Below are positions 31,539-40,209 of a stretch of 64,000 bases of DNA, piece by piece; within the stretch, counting starts at the first letter, position 1; every line of letters starts with the position of its first letter. Origin of the DNA: Micromonospora tulbaghiae (GTDB lineage: Bacteria > Actinomycetota > Actinomycetes > Mycobacteriales > Micromonosporaceae); the NCBI RefSeq assembly GCF_900091605.1, contig NZ_FMCQ01000006.1, forward strand, positions 171,940-235,939. The letters run 5' to 3'. The translations under genes and the position numbers were made by a program. The notes under the pieces are model-generated. The model made no database searches. It had not been told where the DNA came from and worked only from the letters and a program-made list of their open reading frames with translations.

Positions 31539-34043
31539 CTAGAGCTGGCCGACGTCGGTGATCCGGACCACCGCCGCGCCGGTCTCGTCCGAGGCGGCGA
31601 GGTCGATCTCGGCGCTGATCCCCCAGTCGTGGTCGCCGTCCGGGTCGTCCAGGATCTGCCGCACGGTCCACCTCTCGCGGCCCTGCTCGATCATCAGCAG
31701 CGCCGGCCCGCGCGCGTCCGGCCCCACCCCGATCGAGTCGTACGCCTCGAAGTACGGCTCCAGCGCGTCGGCCCAGGCGTCGGCGTTCCAGCCGTCGCCG
31801 GCGTCCAGCTCGCCGAGCAGATCCCAGCGGCGCAGCGCGGCCAGCTCCACGCGGCGGAACATCGCGTTGCGCACCAGCACCCGGAACGCCCGCGCGTTGC
31901 GGGTCACCGCCGGCGGCCGGTCGTCCAGCGAGGCGGCCACCTCGGCCACGTCCGACGGGTTGCGCAGCCGTTCCCACTCGTCGATGAGGCTGGAGTCGAC
32001 CTGGCGGACCAGTTCGCCCAGCCACTCGATGAGGTCGATCAGCTCCTCGGTCTTGGCGTCCTCGGGGACGGTCTGGCGCAGCGTCTTGTACGCGTCGGCG
32101 AGGTAGCGCAGCACCAGCCCTTCGGACCGGGACAGCCCGTAGAACTGGACGTACTCGGGGAACGTCATGGCCCGCTCGTACATGTCCCGGACCACCGACT
32201 TGGGGGAGAGCTGGTGGTCGGCGACCCAGGGGTGGCCCTGCCGGTACATCTCGTACGCGGACTCCAGCAGCTCGGCCAGGGGCTTTGGCCAGGTCACGTC
32301 GTCGAGCAGCTCCATGCGGGCCTCGTACTCGATGCCCTCGGCCTTCATCGCGGCGACCGCCTCACCGCGGGCCTTGAACTGCTGCGCGGACAGCACCTGG
32401 CGCGGGTCGTCGAGGATCGACTCGATCACGCTGAGCACGTCGAGCGCGTACGACGGCGACTCCCGGTCGAGCAGCTCGACGGTGGCCAGCGCCAGCGGCG
32501 ACAGCGGCTGGTTGAGCGCGAAGTCGAGCTGGAGGTCGACGGTGAGGCGCACCCGGCGGCCGGTCTCGTCCGGCTCCGGCAGTTCCTCGACCACGCCGCC
32601 CGCGCGCAGCGCCCGGTAGATGGCGATGGCCCGCCGGATGTGCCGGCGCTGCGCGGCCGGGTCCTCGTGGTTGTCGGTGAGCAGGTGCCGCATCGAGGCG
32701 AACGCGTCGCCGGGGCGGCCGATCACGTTGAGCAGCATCGAGTGGCTGACCTGGAAGCTGGAGGTGAGCGGCTCCGGCTCGGCCTCGACCAGGCGCTGGA
32801 AGGTCGGCTCGCCCCAGCCGATCGAGCCCTCCGGCGGCTTCTTCTTCACCACCTTGCGGCGCTTGCGCGGGTCGTCACCGGCCTTCGCGAGCGCCTTCTC
32901 GTTCTCGATCACGTGCTCGGGCGCCTGCACCACGACCCGGCCCAGCGTGTCGAACCCGGCCCGCCCGGCCCGGCCGGCGATCTGGTGGAACTCGCGGGCC
33001 TTGAGCAGCCGGGTGCGGGTGCCGTCGTACTTGCTCAGGCCGGTGAACAGCACGGTACGGATCGGCACGTTGATGCCGACGCCGAGCGTGTCCGTACCGC
33101 AGATGACCTTGAGCAGGCCGGCCTGGGCGAGCGTCTCCACCAGGCGGCGGTACTTCGGGAGCATGCCCGCGTGGTGCACGCCGATGCCGTGCCGGACCAG
33201 CCGGGACAGCGTCTTGCCGAAGCCCGAGGTGAACCGGAAGTTCCCGATCGCCTGGGCGATCATGTCCTTCTCGGCGCGGGTGCAGACGTTCACGCTCATC
33301 AGCGCCTGCGCGCGTTCCAGCGCGGCGGCCTGGGTGAAGTGCACGACGTACACCGGGGCCTGCTTGGTCTCCAGCAGCTCTTCGAGCGTCTCGTGCATCG
33401 GCGTGGTCGCGTACGAGAAGAGGAGCGGGACCGGCCGCTCGGCCGAGCGGACGACGGCGGTCGGCCGCCCGGTGCGCCGGGTCAGGTCGCCGACGAAGCG
33501 GGTGGTGTCGCCGAGGGTGGCGGACATCAGCACGAACTGGGCCTGCGGCAGCTCGATCAGCGGCACCTGCCAGGCCCAGCCCCGGTCCGGCTCGGCGTAG
33601 AAGTGGAACTCGTCCATGACGACCTGGCCGACGTCGGCACGGCGGCCCTCGCGCAGCGCCAGGTTGGCCAGGATCTCCGCGGTGCAGCAGATGATCGGCG
33701 CGTCCGCGTTGACGCTGGCGTCGCCGGTGAGCATGCCGACGTTCTCGGCGCCGAAGACCTCGCAGAGCGCGAAGAACTTCTCCGAGACCAGCGCCTTGAT
33801 GGGCGCGGTGTAGAAGGTCGTCCGGTCGTCGGCCAGCGCCGCGAAGTGCGCCGCGATCGCCACCAGGCTCTTGCCCGAGCCGGTCGGCGTATTCATGATC
33901 ACGTTCGCGCCGGAGACGATCTCGATGACCGCCTCCTCCTGATGCGGATAGAGGTCCAGGCCGCGCTCGGACGCCCAGGAGGCGAACGCGTCGTAGAGGG
34001 TGTCGGGGTCGGCGGTCTTCGGCAGCGCGGCGGTGAGAGTCAT
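31539..34043 (-). CDS. Ski2-like DEAD/DEAH-box helicase with C-terminal DUF3516-type region
   Basis: Superfamily 2 helicase of about 834 aa. It has Walker A NTPTGSGKS near residue 55, motif Ia APIKALV, II as DEFH rather than DEAH (VVMDEFHFYAEPD), III MSATLGD, and IV-VI with GVGINVPIRTVLFTGL and HQIAGRAGRAG. The C-terminal half after a Lys/Arg-rich linker (RKRRKVVKKKPPEG) matches the large actinobacterial DUF3516 region. A role in RNA processing or decay is likely by family. ATG 34055 is four codons earlier, but the GGGAG just before ATG 34043 supports the latter. A strong terminator follows. Confidence 0.92.
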   Translation of the reverse strand: MTLTAALPKTADPDTLYDAFASWASERGLDLYPHQEEAVIEIVSGANVIMNTPTGSGKSLVAIAAHFAALADDRTTFYTAPIKALVSEKFFALCEVFGAENVGMLTGDASVNADAPIICCTAEILANLALREGRRADVGQVVMDEFHFYAEPDRGWAWQVPLIELPQAQFVLMSATLGDTTRFVGDLTRRTGRPTAVVRSAERPVPLLFSYATTPMHETLEELLETKQAPVYVVHFTQAAALERAQALMSVNVCTRAEKDMIAQAIGNFRFTSGFGKTLSRLVRHGIGVHHAGMLPKYRRLVETLAQAGLLKVICGTDTLGVGINVPIRTVLFTGLSKYDGTRTRLLKAREFHQIAGRAGRAGFDTLGRVVVQAPEHVIENEKALAKAGDDPRKRRKVVKKKPPEGSIGWGEPTFQRLVEAEPEPLTSSFQVSHSMLLNVIGRPGDAFASMRHLLTDNHEDPAAQRRHIRRAIAIYRALRAGGVVEELPEPDETGRRVRLTVDLQLDFALNQPLSPLALATVELLDRESPSYALDVLSVIESILDDPRQVLSAQQFKARGEAVAAMKAEGIEYEARMELLDDVTWPKPLAELLESAYEMYRQGHPWVADHQLSPKSVVRDMYERAMTFPEYVQFYGLSRSEGLVLRYLADAYKTLRQTVPEDAKTEELIDLIEWLGELVRQVDSSLIDEWERLRNPSDVAEVAASLDDRPPAVTRNARAFRVLVRNAMFRRVELAALRRWDLLGELDAGDGWNADAWADALEPYFEAYDSIGVGPDARGPALLMIEQGRERWTVRQILDDPDGDHDWGISAEIDLAASDETGAAVVRITDVGQL

Positions 34044-34118
34044 GGCGGCTCCCATCGTGCCTGGATCACACCGCGCCGCGCCAACCGGGTTCAGCGCACC
34101 GGCTTCAGGGCACCGGCT

Positions 34119-34805
34119 TCAGCGCCGCCGGTGGATCAGGTCGAAGACCTCCCGGCCGGCGGTCAGCGCACGGCGTTCGAACTTCGTCACCGGCCGGTGC
34201 TCGGGGCGGGGCGCGTAGCCGCCGTGCACGTCGACCAGCTCCGGGTCGGCGGTGAGCGTCTCGCGCATCGACTCGGCGTACTCGGCCCAGTCCGTCGCGC
34301 AGTGCAGCGTGCCGCCCGGCGCCAGCCGGGACCGCAGCAGCGCCACGTGCGCCGGCGCGATGATCCGCCGCTTGTGGTGCCGCGTCTTCGGCCAGGGGTC
34401 GGGGAAGTAGACGTGCACCGCGTCCAGGCAGCCCTCCGGCATGGCCCGGACCAGGTCCAGCGCGTCGCCCTCGGCCACTCGAACGTTGTCCAGACCGTGG
34501 CGTTCGACCAGGTCGAGCAGGTTGGCGATTCCCGGCGTATGGACCTCGACCGCCAGATAGTGTCGGTCCCGGTCGGCCGCCGCCATCGCTGCGGTGGCGT
34601 CGCCCATGCCGGAGCCGATCTCCAGCACCAGCGGCGCCCGCCGTCCGAACAGCGCCGTCGGATCGCACGGCCCGTCGAGGGCGGCGATCTCGAGGCCGTA
34701 CGCGGGCCAGAGCCGGGTGAGCGCGTCGCGCTGCCGCTCGCTCATCCGTCCGCGACGCGGATGGAAGGTACGGATGCGGCCGGCGGCGATGTCGGGGAGG
34801 GTCAC
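34119..34805 (-). CDS. trmB: tRNA (guanine-N7-)-methyltransferase
   Basis: 228 aa. Methylates G46 of tRNA using SAM. The SAM-binding motif I is VLEIGSGMGDATAAMA near residue 60, acidic VEVHTPGI follows, and the family signature is VYFPDPWPKTRHHKRRII near 130-147. THxxTD-like substrate residues appear as HCATDWAEYAE, and PVTKFERRAL near the C-terminus matches TrmB. Start is GTG with no clear ribosome site. It is divergent from the secreted-protein/sortase pair and upstream of the helicase on the same strand with a 75-bp gap. Confidence 0.95.
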   Translation of the reverse strand: MTLPDIAAGRIRTFHPRRGRMSERQRDALTRLWPAYGLEIAALDGPCDPTALFGRRAPLVLEIGSGMGDATAAMAAADRDRHYLAVEVHTPGIANLLDLVERHGLDNVRVAEGDALDLVRAMPEGCLDAVHVYFPDPWPKTRHHKRRIIAPAHVALLRSRLAPGGTLHCATDWAEYAESMRETLTADPELVDVHGGYAPRPEHRPVTKFERRALTAGREVFDLIHRRR

Positions 34806-34884
34806 AGCGACCCGAGCCTAGCCCGGACCGGATGTGATGTGCGCCCAGGGGTGAGAGGATTCATCCCGTACGCCGGGAGGGGTC

Positions 34885-35466
34885 ATGGGGTCGTTCAGGG
34901 TACGTGAGGCGCTGCTGGTCGCGGTCGCCGCGTGCGCCGCCCCGCTGGTCGGCGCGCTGCCCGCCCAGGCCGCGCCGCGCGCCGCCGAACCGGTGCCGGA
35001 ACAGCCCCCGGCCGACGTGATCTTCGTGGAGGTCACGCCGGGCACCGTCTCGCCCGGCTACCTCGTCGGCATCCGGGCGAGCTGCCGGAACAACTCCGTG
35101 CCGGCGATCGTCACCTCGGACGCGTTCGGCAAGATCCAGGTGCAGCCGCAGCGCGGCCTGCTCACCGCCTCGCCGATGGTTCACGAGCGCACCCGGCCCG
35201 GCAACTACCGGGTCAAGCTGGAGTGCCCGGGCGGGGAGACCGCCTCCACCATGCTCCAGGTGGTCAAGCAGGGGCAGCCCACCCGGCAGCCGAGCCACGG
35301 TCCCAGTCATCTGCCCAGCCGCGGCCCGGCGACCGGTTTCGGCGGCACCGCCGGCCCCGGGCTCGGTGGTTTGCTGGTGCCGGTCGGGCTGGCGGTGACG
35401 GTGGTCGGCGCCGGGCTCGGTGTGGCAGCGTCCCGCCGGCACGGCCGCGGCGCCGCCAGAGGCTGA
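34885..35466 (+). CDS. Secreted, C-terminally anchored protein; possible sortase substrate
   Basis: 193 aa. Signal peptide of about 30 residues ending AQAAPRA. The exported middle (40-130) has two Cys (ASCRNN and LECPGG) that could form a disulfide and looks like a small beta domain (VIFVEVTPGTVSPGYLVGIRA). A Pro/Ser/Gly linker follows, then a hydrophobic helix LLVPVGLAVTVVGAGLGVAA and basic tail SRRHGRGAARG, the layout of a cell-wall sorting signal. No LPXTG is present; GPATG precedes the helix. The class F sortase gene begins 8 bp after its stop, which supports a substrate-enzyme pair. Ribosome site GGGAGGGG. Confidence 0.8.
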   Translation: MGSFRVREALLVAVAACAAPLVGALPAQAAPRAAEPVPEQPPADVIFVEVTPGTVSPGYLVGIRASCRNNSVPAIVTSDAFGKIQVQPQRGLLTASPMVHERTRPGNYRVKLECPGGETASTMLQVVKQGQPTRQPSHGPSHLPSRGPATGFGGTAGPGLGGLLVPVGLAVTVVGAGLGVAASRRHGRGAARG

Positions 35467-35474
35467 GGCCGGCG

Positions 35475-36512
35475 ATGGCCGAGCACTTCGTCCCGCCGCC
35501 CGCCGGGTCCCGGCGCCCGGGCCGGCCGTCCCTGGCCCTGCCCCCACCCGCCGCGCCGCCGGCCGACGCCGCCCGTCCGTCCCGGACCGGTCCGCCGGCC
35601 GCGCCGTCCACCGACGTGGCCCGTCCGTCGCGGGCCGGCTCGCCCCACGGAAGCGGATCGGGTGCCTCTGTGGGCTCGCCTCGCCCGGCCGGCCGGAGCG
35701 GACCGACCGCCCAGACCGGATCGTCTGCCGTACCGGTCTCCGGGGCGCGGCCGTGGATGCCGCCGCCCGCCGCGTCGCGGCCGTGGTATCCGCCGTCGGC
35801 CGATCCGCCGGCCGTGCGCCCGCGGCCCGCGGGGCCACCGCCGGTGGAGCCGCCACCGGCGTCGCCGAACGGGCGGGGCCGGGGCTCCTGGTCGAAGCCG
35901 CTCGCAGTGGTGCTGGTGCTGGTCGGCGTGTTCGCCACCGGGGCCGGGCTCGGCCGCACGGCCGGGCCGTTCGACTTCGCCGACGCGTCGGCCGAGTCGA
36001 GCCGATCGAACGGGTCGGGCGCGGCGGCCCCGGCGAGCGCTGCCGCCCCGGTCCGGAAGCCGGCGAGCCGGCCGGTGCGCCTGGCGGTGCCCGCCATCAA
36101 GGTCAACGCGCCGGTCACCCCGGTCGGGCAGGCGAAGGACGGCTCGGTGGACGTGCCGCCGCTGACCGAGCACGACCAGACCGGCTGGTACGACCGCGGA
36201 GCGGTGCCCGGCGATCCCGGCCGGGCGATCATCGTCGGCCACGTCGACACCAAGAGCGGCCCGGCCGTCTTCTACCGGCTGCGCTCGCTCAAGCCCGGCG
36301 CGCGGATCCAGGTGACCCGCGCCGATCGCAGCGTGGTGACCTTCAAGGTGGACAGCGTCGAGTACTTCGACAAGGCGAACCTGCCGGCCGGCCGGGTCTA
36401 CGGCGACTCGGGTCCGGCCGAGTTGCGCCTGATCACCTGCGGCGGCGAGTGGGTCGGCGGCCGTACCGGCTACCAGGACAACGTGATCGTCTTCGCGTCC
36501 CTAGCGAGCTGA
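35475..36512 (+). CDS. Class F sortase
   Basis: 345 aa. A very Pro/Ala/Ser-rich cytoplasmic N-terminus of about 140 residues precedes one membrane helix (LAVVLVLVGVFATGAGLG), then a linker and the C-terminal sortase barrel. Catalytic His is in AIIVGHVDTKSG, catalytic Cys in LRLITCGGEWVGG and Arg in GGRTGYQDNVIVFA. Class F sortases are widespread in actinobacteria with few known substrates; the adjacent secreted protein is the obvious candidate. The long disordered cytoplasmic N-terminus is unusual in length. RBS-like GAGG lies ahead of the ATG. Confidence 0.92.
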   Translation: MAEHFVPPPAGSRRPGRPSLALPPPAAPPADAARPSRTGPPAAPSTDVARPSRAGSPHGSGSGASVGSPRPAGRSGPTAQTGSSAVPVSGARPWMPPPAASRPWYPPSADPPAVRPRPAGPPPVEPPPASPNGRGRGSWSKPLAVVLVLVGVFATGAGLGRTAGPFDFADASAESSRSNGSGAAAPASAAAPVRKPASRPVRLAVPAIKVNAPVTPVGQAKDGSVDVPPLTEHDQTGWYDRGAVPGDPGRAIIVGHVDTKSGPAVFYRLRSLKPGARIQVTRADRSVVTFKVDSVEYFDKANLPAGRVYGDSGPAELRLITCGGEWVGGRTGYQDNVIVFASLAS

Positions 36513-36533
36513 CCGCTCCCGCCCTGACCGCGT

Positions 36534-36590
36534 CGATCATGAGGTTGGCGGCGCAGGTTGCCCGTTTCGTCACCGCCAACTCCATGATCG
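36534..36590. repeat. Dispersed palindromic repeat, family 2 copy A
   Basis: CGATCATGAGGTTGGCGG pairs at 16 of 18 positions with CCGCCAACTCCATGATCG; 21-bp centre. Same unit as 36699-36760. It lies just past the sortase stop. Confidence 0.7.
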
Positions 36591-36627
36591 CCGAGCGGAG
36601 ACCCGGAGCGCGCCGGGGCCGTGGGAG

Positions 36628-36674
36628 ATCTTGGTACGAAACGGCCCCTATGGGGGCGCGGATCTTCCAAGATC
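36628..36674. repeat. Palindromic repeat with GATCTTGG ends
   Basis: GATCTTGG / CCAAGATC ends, with an additional inner palindrome GGATCTTCCAAGATCC at the right end. It lies between the two family 2 copies. Like the other repeats, the outer ends contain GATC. Confidence 0.5.
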
Positions 36675-36698
36675 CGCGCGCGCCCCGGCCCTAAGCGC

Positions 36699-36760
36699 GT
36701 CGATCATGAGGTTGGCGGGGACAAAGTGGCCCGGGGAGTGCCGCCAACCTCATGATCGAC
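36699..36760. repeat. Dispersed palindromic repeat, family 2 copy B
   Basis: Perfect 20-bp inverted repeat (36699-36718 and 36741-36760; left arm begins GTCGATCATGAGG, right arm ends CCTCATGATCGAC) around a 22-bp centre. It shares its arms with copy A and lies between the convergent sortase and monooxygenase genes, where it could also end transcription. Confidence 0.75.
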
Positions 36761-36782
36761 GGAGAAGGGGAGGGGGAGGGGG

Positions 36783-37097
36783 TCAGGGGTTGGCGGGGAC
36801 CTGCTGGACCACCTCGAACTCCAGCAGGGTGGCGCCGGTGGCGACGGGCTTGCGGGGTTCGCCGCCCTCGGCGTGCGCGGCCCGGGACGGGCCCTGCGCC
36901 CACGCCTGGTACGCCTCCTCGCTCTCCCAGCGCGTGTACACGAAGTAGCGGGTGTCCCCGGCGACCGGGCGCAGCAGCTCGAAGCCGAGGAAGCCGGGGG
37001 AGTTCTCCACCGCGCCGGCCCGGGCCGCGAACCGCTTCTCCAGCTCCTCGCCGGCGCCGGGCGGGACGTCGATCGCGTTGATCTTCACGACAGCCAT
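36783..37097 (-). CDS. Antibiotic-biosynthesis-monooxygenase (ABM) domain protein, heme-oxygenase-like
   Basis: 104 aa dimeric ferredoxin-like fold. The middle, ENSPGFLGFELLRPVAGDTRYFVYTRWESEEAYQAWAQGP, is the pattern of IsdG/MhuD-type heme-degrading monooxygenases: conserved Asn in the AVENSPGF segment and the Trp of TRWES. The usual heme-ligand His lies in a SxxH-like segment; here RAAHAEG provides a His. A heme-degrading role is plausible but not proven, since many ABM proteins have other or no known activities. It sits alone behind the repeat cluster. Confidence 0.8.
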   Translation of the reverse strand: MAVVKINAIDVPPGAGEELEKRFAARAGAVENSPGFLGFELLRPVAGDTRYFVYTRWESEEAYQAWAQGPSRAAHAEGGEPRKPVATGATLLEFEVVQQVPANP

Positions 37098-37122
37098 ACG
37101 TCCACCCTAACCAGCCTCGGAC

Positions 37123-37920
37123 TCAGAACGTCTCGACGGCCGGTGCCAGGTCCGCGTCGACCACGATCGGGGCGTGGTCGGAGGGGCCCTTGCCCTTGCG
37201 GGCCTCCCGGTCCACGTACGCGGAGCGGACCGCGCGGGCGAACGACGCGCTGGCGTACACCAGGTCGATCCGCATGCCCTTGTTCTGGTGGAACATCCCG
37301 GCCCGGTAGTCCCAGTACGTGAACGGGTGCGGCCCCTTCATCGGCGTCGGCACCACGTCCTCCAGTCCCAGGTCGCGCAACGCGGCCAGGGCGGCCCGCT
37401 CGGCCGGGGTGACGTGGGTGGAGGTGACGAACAGCGCGGGATCCCAGACGTCGGCGTCGGTGGGCGCCACGTTGAAGTCACCGCACACGGCCACCGGCAG
37501 CGCGCCGGCGACCTCCGGTTCGAGGGCGTCGCGCAGCGCCGCGAACCAGGCCAGCTTGTACGCGTAGTGCGGGTCGTCCGGTGCGCGGCCGTTCGGCACG
37601 TACACCGACCAGACCCGCAGCCCGTCGCAGGTGGCCGAGATGGCACGGGCCTCGGGCTCGGGGAACCCGGGTTCGCCCGGGAAGCCGACCGCCACGTCGG
37701 CAAGCCCGACCCGGGACAGCACCGCGACGCCGTTCCATCGCCCGTCGCTGTGGCTGGCCACCTCGTAGCCCATCTCGCCCACCTCGGCGACCGGGAACGC
37801 CCCGTCGGGGCACTTGGTCTCCTGCAGGCACACGACGTCGGGTTTCGTGGTGGCCAGCCAGTCGAGCAGCCGGGGCAGGCGGGCCTTCACCGAGTTGACG
37901 TTCCAGGTCGCCAGGCGCAT
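37123..37920 (-). CDS. xth: Exodeoxyribonuclease III (AP endonuclease family)
   Basis: 265 aa. Mg2+-dependent DNA repair nuclease of the EEP fold. Motifs in order: MRLATWNVNSVKARLP (Asn), CLQETKCPDGAFP (metal Glu), VYVPNGRAPDD (Tyr), VAVCGDFNVAPTDADVWDP (Asp-Asn pair), and GPSDHAPIVVDAD (catalytic Asp-His). The internal MRIDLVYAS matches as well. The open frame extends upstream but ATG 37920 gives the exact family N-terminus. It lies 37 bp downstream of a PAC2 gene on the same strand. Confidence 0.95.
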   Translation of the reverse strand: MRLATWNVNSVKARLPRLLDWLATTKPDVVCLQETKCPDGAFPVAEVGEMGYEVASHSDGRWNGVAVLSRVGLADVAVGFPGEPGFPEPEARAISATCDGLRVWSVYVPNGRAPDDPHYAYKLAWFAALRDALEPEVAGALPVAVCGDFNVAPTDADVWDPALFVTSTHVTPAERAALAALRDLGLEDVVPTPMKGPHPFTYWDYRAGMFHQNKGMRIDLVYASASFARAVRSAYVDREARKGKGPSDHAPIVVDADLAPAVETF

Positions 37921-37957
37921 GCCCCCAGCCTGCCGCATCCCCGCCCGCCCCGCCCGG

Positions 37958-38878
37958 TCAGCGCTCCGGGGTGTCGCCGGGGCGGGTCTGCTCGGCGAGG
38001 AAGCGTTCCAGCTCGGCACCGAGCTCGTCGGCGGTGGGCAGCGGCCCGGTCTCGCCGGCGAGCAGGCTCTTCTCGCCCCGGCCACGGGCGAACGCGTCGT
38101 ACTGCTCCTCCAGCGCCTGGACCAGCGTCGCCGCCTCCTCGGTCTGGGTGACCTGACGGTCGATCTCCACCCGGACCGCCTCGGCGGAGGTCCGCAGAGC
38201 CTCGACGGGCAGCAGCAGGCCGGTGCTGCGGGACACGGCGGACAGCAGAGCCTCGGCGGCGGCCGGGTACTCGGCCTGGGCCACGTAGTGCGGCACGTGC
38301 GCGGCGAAGCCGAGGGCGTCGCGCCCCTGCTCGCCGAGGCGGTACTCCAGCAGGTGACCGACGCCGGCCGGCACCTGCACCTTCTGCAGCCACGGCTCGT
38401 GCCCGGCGATCAGCTCCTTGCGGGTGGCGTGCGCCGTGACGCCGCTGGGCCGGGTGTGCGGCACCGCCATCGGGATCGAGTTGAGCCCTACGGTGAGCCG
38501 CACGTCGAGGCGGGCGCAGAGCCCGGCGACGGCGGCCACGAAACGCTCCCACTGCAGATCCGGCTCGGGGCCGGTGAGCAGCAGGAACGGGGTCTCGTCG
38601 TCGTCGCGCAGCAGGTGCAGCTCCAGCGCCGGGGCGTCGTAGGACTCCCAGTGGTCCTCGACGAACGTCATCACCGGGCGGCGGGAGCGGTAGTCGAAGA
38701 CCTGGTCGACGTCGAAGCGGGCGATCACCCGGGCGTCGAGCGAGGTGAGCAGCTGTTCCCGGGCCAGCCGGGTGGCGTTGCCGGCGTCGACGAAGCCGGT
38801 GAGCGCCTGGATCAGCACCGGCTGGCCGAGCTCGGGCAGCTCGTCGGTGAGTTCGTAGAGCTCGTGTGGATCGAGCAC
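37958..38878 (-). CDS. PAC2-family protein
   Basis: 306 aa. Matches the PAC2 (proteasome assembly chaperone 2) family common in actinobacteria: YELTDELPELGQPVLIQALTGFVDAGNA at the N-terminus, YRSRRPVMTFVEDHWESYDAPALELHLL, LLTGPEPDLQWERF and LNSIPMAVPHTRP. In actinobacteria the molecular role is not well defined, although the name comes from eukaryotic proteasome chaperones. The C-terminus is a Glu-rich helix (TEEAATLVQALEEQYDAF). It probably shares a transcript with the exonuclease gene. Confidence 0.9.
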   Translation of the reverse strand: MLDPHELYELTDELPELGQPVLIQALTGFVDAGNATRLAREQLLTSLDARVIARFDVDQVFDYRSRRPVMTFVEDHWESYDAPALELHLLRDDDETPFLLLTGPEPDLQWERFVAAVAGLCARLDVRLTVGLNSIPMAVPHTRPSGVTAHATRKELIAGHEPWLQKVQVPAGVGHLLEYRLGEQGRDALGFAAHVPHYVAQAEYPAAAEALLSAVSRSTGLLLPVEALRTSAEAVRVEIDRQVTQTEEAATLVQALEEQYDAFARGRGEKSLLAGETGPLPTADELGAELERFLAEQTRPGDTPER

Positions 38879-39271
38879 CGGTGGGGTCCTCCCTGTCGAC
38901 GCGTACGGGGGAGCGCCGTGCGTGCGGTCTCCCCGGTTCCGCCAACGTACCGGGGCGGGTGGTCCATTCCGTTACGGCCACATCCGATGCCCGGATGATG
39001 ATCACGATTCGGCTACGCCCCGGTCCGGCGACCGATATCCCGATCGTCCGAACGGACGAGTTAGTCGATCATCGGGCGGGACCGGGAGGTCTGCGAGGTT
39101 CGTACCCGCGTCGCGGCCGCCCCGGGCGCAAGGGTGATTGGCCCGGTTCCCGAGGTCTGTCGCGCCCTGCGGCGGGCTGTGGCGCGGTGCCGGGGTTGCG
39201 GCGGCCGAAGTGTGGCGAGGACCACCTTTTGGGCCTGGGTGATCCCGGTTTGCCCTGCCTAGCCTCGTCGG
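38879..39271. other. 393-bp intergenic region with one operator-like dyad
   Basis: Divergent promoter region between the PAC2 gene (-) and the lysozyme-like gene (+). The only structure noted is the dyad TCGTCCG-AA-CGGACGA at 39044-39059. Short open frames here look like compositional artefacts. Because actinobacterial cell-wall hydrolase genes are sometimes preceded by c-di-AMP riboswitches I looked for that motif and did not find its conserved segments. Confidence 0.5.
39044..39059. promoter_or_regulatory. Dyad in the divergent promoter region
   Basis: TCGTCCGAACGGACGA, seven-base perfect arms with an AA centre. It lies about 165 bp from the PAC2 start and 212 bp from the lysozyme-like start; the binding protein is unknown. 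Confidence 0.35.
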
Positions 39272-40117
39272 ATGCGTAACGACGGCAACCTCGACGACCC
39301 GAACGGCTCCGGCCGGCCGGCTGACCGTTCGGACGATACCCCCTCCACCAACCGGTTGGCCGCACTCCGGGGACTGGCCCGGCGTACCCGCTTCTGGGCA
39401 CCGATGAACCCCCGGCCCGGCCGGACGAAGCTGGCGGTCGCCACGGGCGCGGCCTGCTGCCTGGGCCTGGTCGGCGTCAGCCAGGCCGGCATCGGCGCCC
39501 CGGACCGCGCCGCCGACCCGGCGCCCTCGGCGGAGGTCGCCGAGCGCGCGGCGGTCGACCCGGCCTCCCGGGCGATGGCCCGGCCGAGCACCGCCCCCGC
39601 CACCCCCAGCGCCGCCCCGTCCGCGACGGCGAGCCCGAAGGCGACCGCCAAGCCCAAGCCGAAGAAGACGGTCCGGCAGATCGTTCCGGTCGCCGGCCTG
39701 GACCGTACCCAGATGAACAACGCCAAGAAGATCGTGCAGGCCGGCAAGGAGATGGGCATGCCGCGCCGCGCCCTGGTCATCGCGGTGGCGACCGCCATGC
39801 AGGAGAGCACCCTGCTCAACTACGCCAGCGGCGTGCTGCCCGAGTCGCAGAGCTACCCGCACCAGGCCATCGGCTGGGACCACGACTCGGTCGGGTTGTT
39901 CCAGCAGCGTCCGAGCAGCGGCTGGGGCACCGTCGAGCAGCTCATGGACCCCGAGTACGCGACGAAGGCGTTCCTGTCCGCGCTGGCGGAGATCCCCGGC
40001 TGGAAGGACCTGCCGCTCTCGGTCGCCGCGCAGGCGGTGCAGATCTCGGCGTTCCCGGACGCGTACGCCCAGCACGAGTGGCGGGCCGGCGAGGTGGTGG
40101 CCGAGATCCTGGGCTGA
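39272..40117 (+). CDS. Membrane-anchored lysozyme-like cell-wall protein
   Basis: 281 aa. A cytoplasmic N-terminus of about 50 residues is followed by a hydrophobic segment (LAVATGAACCLGLVGVSQAGIG), an Ala/Pro/Ser/Lys-rich wall-spanning linker (about 85-140), and a C-terminal lysozyme/transglycosylase-like domain. There, MPRRALVIAVATAMQESTLLNYA places a Glu where the catalytic acid of lysozyme-like enzymes sits, followed by GWDHDSVGLFQQRPSSGWG and AYAQHEWRAGEVV. This domain is common in actinobacterial exported proteins. Peptidoglycan cleavage is probable but unproven. Confidence 0.82.
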   Translation: MRNDGNLDDPNGSGRPADRSDDTPSTNRLAALRGLARRTRFWAPMNPRPGRTKLAVATGAACCLGLVGVSQAGIGAPDRAADPAPSAEVAERAAVDPASRAMARPSTAPATPSAAPSATASPKATAKPKPKKTVRQIVPVAGLDRTQMNNAKKIVQAGKEMGMPRRALVIAVATAMQESTLLNYASGVLPESQSYPHQAIGWDHDSVGLFQQRPSSGWGTVEQLMDPEYATKAFLSALAEIPGWKDLPLSVAAQAVQISAFPDAYAQHEWRAGEVVAEILG

Positions 40118-40209
40118 CCCGGACGGGTGGTTGCCGAAGGGCCGATTCGGGTATCAGGGACTTGCCGGTCCCAGGTACACATGAAGGGGACCGCGGGACG
40201 GAGGACACC

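Noticed and set aside
31629..34907. A 1092-codon open frame opposite the Ski2-like helicase and trmB
   Set aside because: Shadow frame with no recognisable domain; both genes on the other strand are intact.
39060..39271. c-di-AMP (ydaO-type) riboswitch before the cell-wall hydrolase gene
   Set aside because: Expected by analogy with other actinobacterial hydrolase genes, but the conserved segments are not present.
38866..39279. Short open frame in the 393-bp gap before the lysozyme-like gene
   Set aside because: No ribosome site, no protein-like pattern, and it overlaps the start of the real gene.
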